A DNA stretch of 33,580 bases from Ruminococcus sp. (GCA_017523285.1 JAFWWU010000017.1:1-33580); one strand, 5' to 3'. Positions 24,491 through 33,185 are shown, counted from the stretch's first letter. The notes: generated by a model from the letters alone, not told the origin. Made by a program: numbers and translations.

Positions 24491-26060
24491 GTACATTCAG
24501 AAGCCATAATGAAAGCAGATATATTCCTCCGCCTACTGCGATTGATGCAAAAAGGGCAGGAATATCCGAAATAATCGGAGAAAGAATATTCATACACAGC
24601 ATTGCAGAAACTCCGCATAGAATCCCTGAGTAAATAACAGATAAAAAAGGTTTTGCTTTCAGTTTTATCCTCGTAAGCTTCAGATATACCGACAGAGAAA
24701 AAATGATTATTACGGTATAGCAAAGCGTGGTTGAAAGAGCCGCACCGTCTATTCCCATGTGTTTTATAAGAGTAAGATTTCCGATAAGCTTTACAAGTGC
24801 ACCTATAAGCATAATTTTAAGCGGAACAGATGAATTTCCCGTTGCCTGAAGCATACTGAAAACAGGAAAAGAAACGCACAGAAAGACCATTCCCGGCATA
24901 AGATACTGCAAGGCTTTGACGCAGATTGAAATCTCGTCTGTCTGCAAAGGAAACAGCATTAAAAGAAGCGGCTTGGCAAGAATTCCGATGCCGACAGCGG
25001 CAGGAACGGCTATTATAAGTGCGGCAAGAAGCGCCTGAGAGGTATTTTTCTGCAATTTGCACTTATCTTTTTTCTCCCATGCGTACGTTACAGAGGGGAG
25101 AATGCCTTTTCCGAGCATATTTGTAACTGATGGTATGATATTGAATATTGTAACTGCAATTCCTGTGAATGAGCCATAAATGAATTGTGGGAAGTTTTCA
25201 TGTCCGAGCTGTGCAGATAAATCGGAATAGCCGCTGTACATTTCACAGCAACTGATGATAGTTGCAAGGTCGATAACAGAGGTGAAATTTGTAACAAGTG
25301 AGCTTACTCCGACAGGCAGAGCGATTTTAATAAGTTCTGCTGATATATCGTGACTGCTTATGAGTGTTTTATCGCCGCATTTATTATCGTTTTTTATAAA
25401 AATACGCATAATAGGGAAAAATAATGCCGAGCCGACAGATGAAAGCGTTACGCCGAGAATTCCTGCGGAAGCTGTTACAGCCTTTATATCTGTGCCTTCT
25501 GGGAAAAAAGTGATAAGAGTATCGCTGTGCTGTACGGCAAGAGCGCATAATAACAGACCTGCGGCAGTTTTTACTATACTTTCGGCAAGCTGAGAAAATG
25601 CTGTAGGGTACATATTGCATAGTCCCTCATAATATCCTCGTTCAACAGCAGTAATACAGCCGAAAAGAACAGATGGAGCAATAAGCATTATTGCCGTCTG
25701 TGCGTCGGGAGATTTAGCTATATATACAGCAAACGGCTTTGCGGCAGATGCAATGAAAATCATTCCAAAAAATCCGACAGAGGCAAAAAGCTTTAATGCT
25801 GTTTTGCGTATTTTTCGGGCATTATCGTACATTTCAAGAGCAATACTCTGTGAAGTAAGCCTTGCGACAGCGGCGGAAAGTCCCGTAACGCTGAGAGCGT
25901 AAACAGGCAGAAAAAGACTGTATGCACAGCTGAAAAATCCCATTCCCACGCCGCCGAGCATATTGGTAAGAGGGATTTTGAACAACGCTCCGAGTCCTTT
26001 TGCAATTACCGCCGATATCATAAGTATTAACGAGCCTTTGATAAAACCTTGTTTTTTCAC
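24471..26060 (-). CDS. SpoVB/MurJ-like lipid flippase (MOP superfamily)
   Basis: A 529-residue membrane protein with about 14 hydrophobic segments, of the MATE/PST type related to SpoVB (YabM), MurJ and polysaccharide flippases. It begins with KGSLILMISAVIAKGLGALFKIPLTNMLGGVGMG, a strong SpoVB-type signature. It probably moves a lipid-linked cell-wall precursor across the membrane. The start codon is GTG, with AAGGTGG 8 bases upstream. In Bacillus the yabM-yabN(mazG)-yabO(rqcP) genes are neighbours; here mazG and rqcP lie 3-6 kb away on the other strand. Confidence 0.88.
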   Translation of the reverse strand: MKKQGFIKGSLILMISAVIAKGLGALFKIPLTNMLGGVGMGFFSCAYSLFLPVYALSVTGLSAAVARLTSQSIALEMYDNARKIRKTALKLFASVGFFGMIFIASAAKPFAVYIAKSPDAQTAIMLIAPSVLFGCITAVERGYYEGLCNMYPTAFSQLAESIVKTAAGLLLCALAVQHSDTLITFFPEGTDIKAVTASAGILGVTLSSVGSALFFPIMRIFIKNDNKCGDKTLISSHDISAELIKIALPVGVSSLVTNFTSVIDLATIISCCEMYSGYSDLSAQLGHENFPQFIYGSFTGIAVTIFNIIPSVTNMLGKGILPSVTYAWEKKDKCKLQKNTSQALLAALIIAVPAAVGIGILAKPLLLMLFPLQTDEISICVKALQYLMPGMVFLCVSFPVFSMLQATGNSSVPLKIMLIGALVKLIGNLTLIKHMGIDGAALSTTLCYTVIIIFSLSVYLKLTRIKLKAKPFLSVIYSGILCGVSAMLCMNILSPIISDIPALFASIAVGGGIYLLSLWLLNVQKNDRC

Positions 26061-26100
26061 CCGAAAACCACCTTTTTTTGAAATTATACAAAAATATATG

Positions 26101-26129
26101 TTGCTACTTTTGAAAATATGTGGTATAAT
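26101..26129 (+). promoter_or_regulatory. Promoter of the aminotransferase gene
   Basis: TTGCTA (26101-26106) and a perfect TATAAT (26124-26129), 17 bases apart, with an extended -10 TG. It overlaps the divergent upstream region of the flippase gene. Confidence 0.75.
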
Positions 26130-26212
26130 TATTTATGTGAATATATGTAGATTATAGAAATACAGAATATTATATCAAATATGCAAAAACAGAAAGGACG
26201 GTTTTCTTACCA

Positions 26213-27406
26213 ATGAATTATAAATTTTCAGATAAGGTAAGCGGCTTGCAGGCTTCGGCTATCAGAGAAATTCTTAAATTCACATCTGAGCCGGGAGTAA
26301 TTTCATTTGCAGCGGGCAATCCTGCGCCTGAGGCTTTTCCAAGCGAAAAGGTTGCAGAGCTTTCGGCAGAGCTTCTTGCAAATGAGCCAATACTTGCAAT
26401 GCAGTACAGCATTACAGAGGGCTATCCTCCGCTTCGTAATGCATTAAAGGATGATATGGCTTCAAAAAAATGCTTTAATGCTGAAATTGATGAGCTTATT
26501 ATTACATCAGGTGCACAGCAGGGAAATGAGCTTGCATGTAAGGTTCTTCTCAATGAGGGCGATACTCTTATCTGCGAAGCACCGAGCTTTATCGGTTCTA
26601 TCAATGCTTTCAAGTCATATAATGTAAATCTTGTCGGCGTAGAGCTTGAAAATGACGGAATTAACCTTGAAAAGCTTGAAGAAGCTATAAAATCAAATAA
26701 AAATGTAAAGCTTCTTTATCTTATTCCTAATTTCCAGAATCCGACAGGTCTTACAATGTCATGGGAAAAGCGTAAGGCTGTATATGAGCTTGCAAAAAAA
26801 TATGATTTCATAATCCTTGAGGATAATCCATACGGTGCACTCAGATTTGAGGGCGAGGATATTCCAGCAATAAAGACTCTCGACACAGAGGGCAGAGTAA
26901 TCTATACAGGTACTTTCTCAAAGATTCTTTCACCTGGTTTCCGTACAGGCTATGTTTCTGCTCCTAAGGAAATAGTGCAGAAAATCATCGTATGTAAGCA
27001 GGTTTCAGATGTTCATTCAAATATCTGGGCACAGGTTATCTGTCACCGCTTTATGACAAGTATTGATATGGATAAGCATTATGCACAGCTCAGTGAAATT
27101 TACAAGAGAAAATGCAACCTCATGCTTTCAAAAATCGAGGAATGCTTCTCAAAGAAAATTGAATATACACGTCCTGAGGGCGGACTTTTTATATGGTGTA
27201 CGCTTCCTGAGGGCTGTGATATGATAGAATTCTGTACAAAGGCTGTTTCAGAGTATAAAATAGCTGTTGTTCCTGGAACTGCTTTCTGTATAAGCGAAAA
27301 CGATAAAACTCAGTCATTCCGTCTTAATTTCTCAACTCCTACTGATGAACAGATTATCAAGGGAATTGAAATACTCGGTAAAATGACAAAAGATATGTTT
27401 GATTAA
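26213..27406 (+). CDS. PLP-dependent aminotransferase (fold type I)
   Basis: A 397-residue class I/II aminotransferase of the 2-aminoadipate/LysN-like branch, close to the catalytic part of MocR regulators but without an HTH domain. Key features: ISFAAGNPAPEAFP at the N-terminus, ITSGAQQGNEL for PLP phosphate, NPTG (176-179), the PLP-stacking EDNPY (203-207), the Schiff-base lysine K237 in GTFSKILSPGFRTGY and the carboxylate-binding Arg in FRLNFS near 369. The amino acid handled is not clear. AAAGGAC-type site is weak. It starts a cluster with an unknown gene and trpS. Confidence 0.92.
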   Translation: MNYKFSDKVSGLQASAIREILKFTSEPGVISFAAGNPAPEAFPSEKVAELSAELLANEPILAMQYSITEGYPPLRNALKDDMASKKCFNAEIDELIITSGAQQGNELACKVLLNEGDTLICEAPSFIGSINAFKSYNVNLVGVELENDGINLEKLEEAIKSNKNVKLLYLIPNFQNPTGLTMSWEKRKAVYELAKKYDFIILEDNPYGALRFEGEDIPAIKTLDTEGRVIYTGTFSKILSPGFRTGYVSAPKEIVQKIIVCKQVSDVHSNIWAQVICHRFMTSIDMDKHYAQLSEIYKRKCNLMLSKIEECFSKKIEYTRPEGGLFIWCTLPEGCDMIEFCTKAVSEYKIAVVPGTAFCISENDKTQSFRLNFSTPTDEQIIKGIEILGKMTKDMFD

Positions 27407-27427
27407 TTTTGAAAGGAAATTTTTATT

Positions 27428-27940
27428 ATGTCAAGACGTTCACCTTTAGACAGATATCCTGTTACACAAAAATATCTTATGACAAGAGGTCAGGCTCTTA
27501 CTTTTCCTGCTGACCTTCTGAACATCAAAGTAAAATCAGATGAGGTTTACGGCGTAGTTATCGATATGCCTATGGGAACAGATGTTGTTACAACCATGGT
27601 ATGCTTCGTAAACGGTGCGGCTAACCTCTACTTCAACAACGGAAATGAATACACAGGTGCTTCAATGCGTTACAGAAATCTTGTTCAGGCTGCAAGAAAC
27701 TTCGTGCTTCAGTCAAACGAGCTTAAGCCATTCGCAGAAAAGGTAAAAGCATTCGATATGCCTATCGGAAAGACACATTTCATTTACCTTCTTACTAAAA
27801 AGGGCGTATATAAGACAATTATTGAGCCTGCACTCATTCCTCAGTCACCTGCACAGATTCGCACAGCATTCTCTCTTTATCAGAATGTACTCAGCGAAGT
27901 GAGAAATTGTCAGCTTAAAGACAGAGCTGCAAATCAGTAA
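27428..27940 (+). CDS. Unknown conserved-looking protein (170 aa)
   Basis: A 170-residue soluble protein I do not recognise. It has a central hydrophobic beta-rich stretch (VYGVVIDMPMGTDVVTTMVCFVNGAANLYF) and a C-terminal helix with LPQ/RTAFSLYQNVL. No metal motif, signal peptide or membrane segment is visible. AAAGGAA precedes the ATG. It lies 21 bases after the aminotransferase and 20 bases before trpS, so the three are probably one unit. The codon usage matches its neighbours. Confidence 0.75.
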   Translation: MSRRSPLDRYPVTQKYLMTRGQALTFPADLLNIKVKSDEVYGVVIDMPMGTDVVTTMVCFVNGAANLYFNNGNEYTGASMRYRNLVQAARNFVLQSNELKPFAEKVKAFDMPIGKTHFIYLLTKKGVYKTIIEPALIPQSPAQIRTAFSLYQNVLSEVRNCQLKDRAANQ

Positions 27941-27960
27941 TTGACGGGGTTTGATATTCT

Positions 27961-28956
27961 ATGGATAAAAAGTTAATTTTCAGCGGTATTCAGCCGACAG
28001 GTACTTTTACTCTCGGTAACTATATCGGTGCAGTTCGCAACTGGGGACCGCTTCAGGATGAATACAACTGCATTTACTGCGTTGTAGACCTTCACGCTAT
28101 AACTGTAAAGCAGGAGCCAGCAAAGCTTCGCAAGAATACTCTTGATGCTTATGCGCTTCTTATGGCTTGTGGTATAGATACTGAAAAGTCAATACTCTTT
28201 ATACAGAGCCATGTAAAGACTCACGCAGAGCTTAACTGGGTTCTCGGCTGTTCAACACAGTTTGGCGAGCTTTCAAGAATGACTCAGTTCAAGGATAAGA
28301 GTAAGCGCCATGCAGATGACGTAAACTCAGGACTTTTTACATATCCTGTTCTTATGGCAGCAGATATTCTTGCATATAACGCAGACCTCGTTCCTGTCGG
28401 TGTTGACCAGAAGCAGCATCTTGAGCTTGCAAGAAATATAGCGCAGCGCTTCAATCAGCGTTACGGCGAGCTGTTTACAGTTCCTGAGCCGTATATTGCT
28501 GAAATCGGTGCAAAGGTTATGTCACTTCAGGACCCTACAAAGAAAATGTCAAAATCCGATGATAATCCGAATGCCTGCATACTCATTCTTGATGATAAGG
28601 ATACAGTTATCCGTAAGTTCAAGAGAGCTGTTACAGACAGTGAGGCTGAGGTTTGCTATCGTGAGGGTAAAGACGGCATAAATAACCTTATGACCATTTA
28701 TTCAAGCGTTACAGGCAAGAGCTTTGATGAGATTACTTCTGAATTTGCAGGAAAGGGATACGGTGACTTCAAGCTTGCAGTAGGTGAAACTGTTGCTGAC
28801 CATCTCGCGCCAATCAGAAGTGAATTTGACCGTCTTATTCAGGATAAAGCTTATCTTAAAAAGTGTTATACAGAGGGTGCTGAAAAGGCACAGAGATATT
28901 CTCAGCGTATAGTTTCAAAGGCTTATCATAAGGTAGGATTTGTTGATAAAGCATAA
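27961..28956 (+). CDS. trpS: Tryptophan--tRNA ligase
   Basis: Charges tRNA-Trp. It is a 331-residue class I synthetase with the HIGH counterpart TGTFTLGN near residue 15 and KKMSKSDDNP near residue 200, plus AADILAYNADLVPVGVDQKQH between them. The length fits the family. The ribosome binding site (GGGG) is weak, so translation may be coupled to the gene 20 bases upstream. No T-box lies in front. A promoter for mazG follows. Confidence 0.97.
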   Translation: MDKKLIFSGIQPTGTFTLGNYIGAVRNWGPLQDEYNCIYCVVDLHAITVKQEPAKLRKNTLDAYALLMACGIDTEKSILFIQSHVKTHAELNWVLGCSTQFGELSRMTQFKDKSKRHADDVNSGLFTYPVLMAADILAYNADLVPVGVDQKQHLELARNIAQRFNQRYGELFTVPEPYIAEIGAKVMSLQDPTKKMSKSDDNPNACILILDDKDTVIRKFKRAVTDSEAEVCYREGKDGINNLMTIYSSVTGKSFDEITSEFAGKGYGDFKLAVGETVADHLAPIRSEFDRLIQDKAYLKKCYTEGAEKAQRYSQRIVSKAYHKVGFVDKA

Positions 28957-29064
28957 TTCGGCGGAAAATGCGTTGTAAAATAAACAAGTTAATTGGTAAA
29001 ACTAACAAAACATTGCCGAAATTTAATCTTTATTACGCAAAAGTTACAAAGTTCTTAAAATGTA

Positions 29065-29093
29065 TTGCAATTTAACGTAATATAGGGTATTAT
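29065..29093 (+). promoter_or_regulatory. Promoter of mazG-hup-rqcP
   Basis: TTGCAA (29065-29070) and TATTAT (29088-29093) are 17 bases apart, about 35 bases before the mazG ATG. No gene lies in the 170 bases before mazG. Confidence 0.75.
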
Positions 29094-29126
29094 ATTAAAT
29101 GTACCCGTTAAAGAGAGGTTTTTCCT

Positions 29127-29924
29127 ATGGTGAATTTTCAGCAGAAGGATTTTTATAATATTGAAGATTTACAGAAAATCGTTGAGCTTTTAAGAAGCGA
29201 AAACGGTTGCCCTTGGGACAGAGAGCAGACACATAAATCCATCAAAAGTGATTTCATAGAAGAAGTGTGTGAAGCTATTGAGGCTATTGACCTTGAAGAT
29301 TCAGAGTTGCTTCGTGAAGAACTTGGTGATGTTCTTTTACAGGTTGTTTTTCATTGCAGAATTGAAACCGAAAACGGAAATTTCGTTTTTGATGATGTCT
29401 GTGATGAGGTCTGCAAGAAATTGATTGTGCGTCATCCTCATGTATTCGGAGATGTAATAGTTGCCGATACAAGTGATGTTCTTAAAAACTGGGATTCAAT
29501 CAAAAAAGAAACCAAGGGACAGGAAAGTTATACCGATACTCTGAAGAGCGTTGCAAAATCGCTTCCTGCGCTTATGAGAGCACAGAAAGTCGGTAAAAGA
29601 GCAATGCGTGCAGGAATGGATTTTCGTACAGCTGATGATGCTGTTGCTTGTATCGCCGCTGAAAAGGCTGAGTTTGATGAGGCTCTTTCTCAAGGTGATA
29701 AGGACAGAATTTTTGAAGAATTCGGCGATTTGCTGTTTTCTTGTGTAAATGCTGCAAGACATCTTGGCATTGACGCTGAACAGGCACTCACAGCTTCGAC
29801 TGAAAAATTCATACGCAGATTTTCAAAGACGGAAGAGCTTGTTTCTCTTGATTTACTCAATATGCCCGATCTTGATATCGAGCAGCTTGATGTCTATTGG
29901 GAGCAAGCTAAAAAATTATTATAA
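29127..29924 (+). CDS. mazG: Nucleoside triphosphate pyrophosphohydrolase MazG
   Basis: Hydrolyses NTPs or dNTPs to the monophosphate and pyrophosphate, removing damaged or excess nucleotides. Its 265 residues carry two MazG repeats, each with the metal-binding acidic pair: FIEEVCEAIEAI and EELGDVLLQVVFH in the N-terminal copy, and EKAEFDEAL and EEFGDLLFSCVN in the C-terminal copy. N-terminal NGCPWDREQTHKS is a family hallmark. GAGAGG precedes the ATG. It is first in a unit with hup and rqcP. Confidence 0.96.
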   Translation: MVNFQQKDFYNIEDLQKIVELLRSENGCPWDREQTHKSIKSDFIEEVCEAIEAIDLEDSELLREELGDVLLQVVFHCRIETENGNFVFDDVCDEVCKKLIVRHPHVFGDVIVADTSDVLKNWDSIKKETKGQESYTDTLKSVAKSLPALMRAQKVGKRAMRAGMDFRTADDAVACIAAEKAEFDEALSQGDKDRIFEEFGDLLFSCVNAARHLGIDAEQALTASTEKFIRRFSKTEELVSLDLLNMPDLDIEQLDVYWEQAKKLL

Positions 29925-29947
29925 TAAATTTATGGAGGTATTTTAAA

Positions 29948-30223
29948 ATGACAAAGGCAGAACTTATCAATTCAATCGCAGCAAAGGTAGATTGCACAAA
30001 GAAGGAAGCTGACACAGCTCTTAACGCTGTAATCGGTGCTATTACAGAAGCTCTCGAAAAGGGTGACAAGGTTGCTATCACAGGCTTCGGTACATTCGAA
30101 GTTCGTGAAAGAGGCGAAAAGAAGTGCATCAACCCAAGAACAAAGGAAGAAATGGTTTGCCCTCCAAGCAAGGCTCCTGCATTCAAGGCAGGTAAGGCTC
30201 TTAAGGAAGCTGTAAACAAGTAA
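29948..30223 (+). CDS. hup: HU-type DNA-binding protein
   Basis: A 91-residue bacterial histone-like protein that bends and compacts DNA. TKAELINSIAAKVDCTKKEADTALNAV at the start, FGTFEVRERG in the middle and the beta-arm INPRTKEEMVCPPSKAPAFKAGKALKE follow the family. An unusual Cys lies in VDCTKK and two more in the arm region. TGGAGG precedes the ATG by 7 bases, 23 bases after mazG. A terminator directly follows, so hup is probably expressed more than the downstream rqcP. Confidence 0.97.
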   Translation: MTKAELINSIAAKVDCTKKEADTALNAVIGAITEALEKGDKVAITGFGTFEVRERGEKKCINPRTKEEMVCPPSKAPAFKAGKALKEAVNK

Positions 30224-30239
30224 TTATAAAATTACATTT

Positions 30240-30274
30240 GCAGGGAAAGGCTTCATTGCCTCTCCCTGCTTTTT
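30240..30274 (+). terminator. Terminator between hup and rqcP
   Basis: A 7 bp GCAGGGA/TCCCTGC stem continued by AGGC/GCCT after one mismatch, loop TTCATT, then TTTTT. The rqcP ribosome binding site starts about 6 bases later, so rqcP depends on read-through. Confidence 0.85.
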
Positions 30275-30291
30275 ATTCTCAGGAGGTTATT

Positions 30292-30534
30292 ATGCGTCTT
30301 GACAAGTATCTCAAGGTTACAAGACTGATTAAACGCAGAACAATTGCAAATGAAGCGTGTGACGCTGATAAAATAATCGTAAACGGTAAGATTGCCAAGG
30401 CTTCATACGACGTAAAGGTCGGCGACATAATTGAAATAAATATGGGTACAAGACCTTTGAAGGTAAAGGTTACAAATGTAACTGAGCATGCTACAAAAGA
30501 AACTGCGGCAGATAATTATGTAATTGTAACATAA
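30292..30534 (+). CDS. rqcP: S4-domain protein RqcP (Hsp15/YabO family)
   Basis: An 80-residue RNA-binding protein of the RqcP (YabO/RlbA) family, which binds the 50S-peptidyl-tRNA complex during ribosome quality control with RqcH. RLDKYLKVTRLIKRRTIANE and VNGKIAKASYDVKVGD make up the S4 domain. The ATG at 30292 has AGGAGG 6 bases upstream; the open frame further upstream is the terminator and is not coding. It follows hup and is followed by a terminator. Confidence 0.93.
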   Translation: MRLDKYLKVTRLIKRRTIANEACDADKIIVNGKIAKASYDVKVGDIIEINMGTRPLKVKVTNVTEHATKETAADNYVIVT

Positions 30535-30535
30535 A

Positions 30536-30573
30536 AGCGGTTATCGGATTAGTCCGATAACCGCTGATTTTTT
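30536..30573 (+). terminator. Terminator after rqcP
   Basis: A 13 bp stem (30536-30548 with 30553-30565), loop TTAG, followed by GATTTTTTATTT. Confidence 0.9.
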
Positions 30574-31516
30574 ATTTATCTGCATAATCAATAAAGCTTA
30601 AATTGAGGTCTACGTCGCCTGTAATGCCAGGGATTCTGCCTTTGCAAGAATATTGCCACATATCATAATCGTAATAATATGTGGCACCGTCGCTGTATTC
30701 TGCAAGCCAGAAATCATAATCCTGAAGTCTTGGCAAATCAAGCTTGAAAAGCGTTGTGCGTTTATTCTGATATATCATGGGTGTATATCCTGCTGATTTT
30801 ACACGTTCACAAAATGTGATACAGCAGTCTGTGAGAACATCAACAGGGACATTATCTGTGCGTGCTTTATCATCGTAAATGATTTCCCAGTCATAAACAA
30901 CAGGGTAGGTGATATTGTAGTCCTTTATTACTTTGAGGAGCGCATCGGCTTCTTCGAGAGCTTCTTCGGTGCTTATAGCCTGCGAGAAAAAGTAAACTCC
31001 GACATCAATGCCGTTTGCAATAGCGTTTTCGAGGTTCTGATGTACCCTTTCATCAATGTGAATATCTCCGCCGCCGTATGTTCTGTTTCCTGCACGGATT
31101 ATAGCAAATTCAACCCCTGCCTCTTTTACCTTTTTCCAGTCGATTTCACCCTGATGCTCGGAAACGTCAATGCCGAATTTTGAGGCAATCTGTCCGTTTT
31201 CGGTATAAAAGGTATATCCGTTTCTTGTGATTATCGAGTTTTTATCACGGGTAAAAGCGGGAACATCCTTGTATACAGGGAGATATATTTCTCCGTATGT
31301 ACCGTCTGAAAGAAGTATTTTTTTGCCGTCAAACTGATAATGAGCTTCGGTCTTTTTAATATCTATCGGCTTGTTGTTGGCTGAAACAGTAACACTTTTC
31401 TGCGAATTATCGGAAGCAAGTGAAATGACAAGTGCTATTATAAGTATAAGAATTACAATCATTTCTATTGCTGAAATTAGCTTGAATTTATTAATTTTTC
31501 TCTTTTCCTGTTGCAT
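30572..31516 (-). CDS. Membrane-anchored GH25 lysozyme-like hydrolase
   Basis: A 314-residue cell-wall muramidase. An N-terminal anchor (about residues 14-34, preceded by KRKINKFK) places the rest outside the cell; a linker of about 75 residues precedes the GH25 domain (about 114-314). The domain begins FGIDVSEHQGEIDW with Asp117, and the catalytic pair DWE is at 209-211 in YPVVYDWE. It ends with MWQYSCKGRIPGITGDVDLNL. It has its own promoter. Its terminator is likely the shared stem after rqcP. Confidence 0.92.
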   Translation of the reverse strand: MQQEKRKINKFKLISAIEMIVILILIIALVISLASDNSQKSVTVSANNKPIDIKKTEAHYQFDGKKILLSDGTYGEIYLPVYKDVPAFTRDKNSIITRNGYTFYTENGQIASKFGIDVSEHQGEIDWKKVKEAGVEFAIIRAGNRTYGGGDIHIDERVHQNLENAIANGIDVGVYFFSQAISTEEALEEADALLKVIKDYNITYPVVYDWEIIYDDKARTDNVPVDVLTDCCITFCERVKSAGYTPMIYQNKRTTLFKLDLPRLQDYDFWLAEYSDGATYYYDYDMWQYSCKGRIPGITGDVDLNLSFIDYADK

Positions 31517-31550
31517 TTTTATCTCCTGTTTTTACATCTTTATATATTTT

Positions 31551-31579
31551 ATAATAACATAATAACTGCGTTTTGTAAA
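31551..31579 (-). promoter_or_regulatory. Promoter of the GH25 gene
   Basis: On the minus strand TTTACA (31579-31574) and TATTAT (31556-31551), 17 bases apart. Confidence 0.6.
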
Positions 31580-31610
31580 GGTACTGACAGAAATTTACTG
31601 TTTATTGCAT

Positions 31611-31647
31611 AAAATCCCTGAGAACGTTGTCTGCTCTCAGGGATTTT
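31611..31647 (-). terminator. Terminator of the SPFH gene
   Basis: A 13 bp stem (31611-31623 with 31635-31647) with an 11-base loop; on the minus strand it ends in TTTT. It separates the SPFH gene from the GH25 promoter. Confidence 0.8.
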
Positions 31648-31654
31648 GAATTAC

Positions 31655-33070
31655 TTATTTCTGAATATCGTTTTCGTCGAATGAATCGCCGCATTCAGGG
31701 CAGAATTTCGGTGGGTTCTTTGGATCTTCAGGAGTCCAGCCGCATTTATCGCACTTGTAGATTGGTGCGCCTGCCGGACGTGGTTTTGCACATTCTGTGC
31801 AGAATTTACCTGTGTTTACAGCTCCGCAAGAACATGTCCAGCCGTCAGCGCTTGGCTTTGGCTTAGCACATTCTGTGCAGAACTTGCCTGTGTTTGTTGC
31901 TCCGCATGAGCAAGTCCACTGACCTGCAGGTGCCGGCTTTGGTTTAGCGCATTCTGTGCAGAATTTGCCTGTGTTTGATGTTCCGCATGAACAAGTCCAG
32001 GCGTTGAGGTTAGCGGCAGCCTGCTGCTGTGCCATAGCCTGAGCTTGCTGCTGAGCCTGTTGCTGAGCATTCATATTGAATAATGACTGTGCGTCAATTC
32101 CGCCTGCCTGCTGAGCCATATTCATGCCCATAAAGCCCATCATAGCGCCATTCTTGTTATTAGCGGCATCCTTCATAGCCTGAGCCTGAGCCTCTGTGAG
32201 AGTAGCAGCAGCCATACCTGCGTTACGCATAACAGCAGTTTTCTGAAGCTGCTTTATCATATCCTCGTCTTCTTTTGGGATTGTAGCGCTGTTTACTGTT
32301 ATCTCGATAAGCTCGATACCCTTTTTCTGAAGCCACTTGTCAGCAAGAGCTTTTCTGAGAGCATCTGTGAGTTCCATAGTGCATCCTGGAAGCTGATTGT
32401 AACGTATGCCCTTTTGTGAAATATCAAAGAATGCAGGTTGAAGAGCTGTAAGAAGCTCAGTTTTAAGCTGTGCAGCGATATCATCTCTTCTTAATTCGTT
32501 TGCTACGTTTCCTGAGTAAGTGGAGAAGAAGAGAAGTGGGTCGGCAATTCTGTATGAATATGCGCCGTTGCAGCGAACAGTAATATCAACGTCAAGACCT
32601 ATATTATTATCAACAAGTCTGAATGGAACTGGATTCTGTGTGCCATAAGGGTTGTTGAGAATTTCCTTTGTGTTTATGTAGTAGATACGCTGATCCTTAG
32701 CAGCAACACCGCCAAATGTAAAACGTCTGCCGATGTTCTTGAAAGTATCAATGATACCCTTTCCAAGACTATCGCAGAAGATTGATGGTTCAGAAGATGT
32801 GTCGTATGTATATTCACCAGGGTCAGCACAGATAGCTGTAACGAGTCCCTGATCAAGTACGATAGCACACTGACCGATAGCAACAGAGAAAACAGAACCG
32901 TTTGTGATTACATTTTCATCGCCCTTTGTGTTTGAAGAACGACCTGTAACCTTTTTCTTTCCTTTTGCTACGAGAACATCAGTTGAAAGTGCTTCGCACA
33001 TAAAATATTCTTTCCACTGGTCAGCCATTACGCCGCCGGCAGAACCTAATAATGCTTTGATAACGCCCAT
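31655..33070 (-). CDS. SPFH-domain protein with tandem zinc ribbons
   Basis: A 471-residue protein of the YdjI/SPFH (band 7) type, called virion core protein in some databases. The N-terminal 300 residues form the SPFH domain (GVIKALLGSAGGVMADQWKE, VFSVAIGQCAIVLDQG). A short Ala/Gln-rich linker (AQQQAQQQAQAMAQQ) follows, then three near-identical zinc ribbons (WTCSCG...NTGKFCTECAKP) and a fourth, different one (CDKCG...CPECG). B. subtilis YdjI is tied to membrane stress with PspA; a similar envelope role here is inference. The ATG at 33070 has AAGGAGG 7 bases upstream; an earlier in-frame ATG at 33109 lies in a leader hairpin. Confidence 0.9.
   Translation of the reverse strand: MGVIKALLGSAGGVMADQWKEYFMCEALSTDVLVAKGKKKVTGRSSNTKGDENVITNGSVFSVAIGQCAIVLDQGLVTAICADPGEYTYDTSSEPSIFCDSLGKGIIDTFKNIGRRFTFGGVAAKDQRIYYINTKEILNNPYGTQNPVPFRLVDNNIGLDVDITVRCNGAYSYRIADPLLFFSTYSGNVANELRRDDIAAQLKTELLTALQPAFFDISQKGIRYNQLPGCTMELTDALRKALADKWLQKKGIELIEITVNSATIPKEDEDMIKQLQKTAVMRNAGMAAATLTEAQAQAMKDAANNKNGAMMGFMGMNMAQQAGGIDAQSLFNMNAQQQAQQQAQAMAQQQAAANLNAWTCSCGTSNTGKFCTECAKPKPAPAGQWTCSCGATNTGKFCTECAKPKPSADGWTCSCGAVNTGKFCTECAKPRPAGAPIYKCDKCGWTPEDPKNPPKFCPECGDSFDENDIQK
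31775..31999 (-). repeat. Tandem zinc-ribbon coding repeat
   Basis: Three direct repeats of 81, 78 and 66 bases encode ribbons of the form WTCSCG-xx-NTGKFCTECAKP. Their DNA is similar enough (for example CATTCTGTGC at 31791, 31869 and 31950) to suggest recent internal duplication. Slippage could change ribbon number. Confidence 0.85.
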
Positions 33071-33095
33071 TGATAGACCTCCTTGTTTTATCTCA

Positions 33096-33111
33096 GAGTG
33101 TTTATACACTC
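33096..33111 (-). promoter_or_regulatory. Hairpin in the SPFH leader
   Basis: GAGTGT (33096-33101) and ACACTC (33106-33111), a 6 bp stem with a 4-base loop, about 15 bases before the ribosome binding site. Confidence 0.45.
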
Positions 33112-33156
33112 CCGATTTGTATAAAATATTTCTTATTCGTAACCGAATATAAGTAA

Positions 33157-33185
33157 ATTATAACATACAAAAGCAGATTTTTCAA
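33157..33185 (-). promoter_or_regulatory. Promoter of the SPFH gene
   Basis: On the minus strand TTGAAA (33185-33180) and a perfect TATAAT (33162-33157), 17 bases apart, with an extended -10 TG. Confidence 0.85.

Noticed and set aside
31775-31999. Possible CRISPR or minisatellite array
   Set aside because: The repeats are in-frame zinc-ribbon codons without unique spacers of fixed size.
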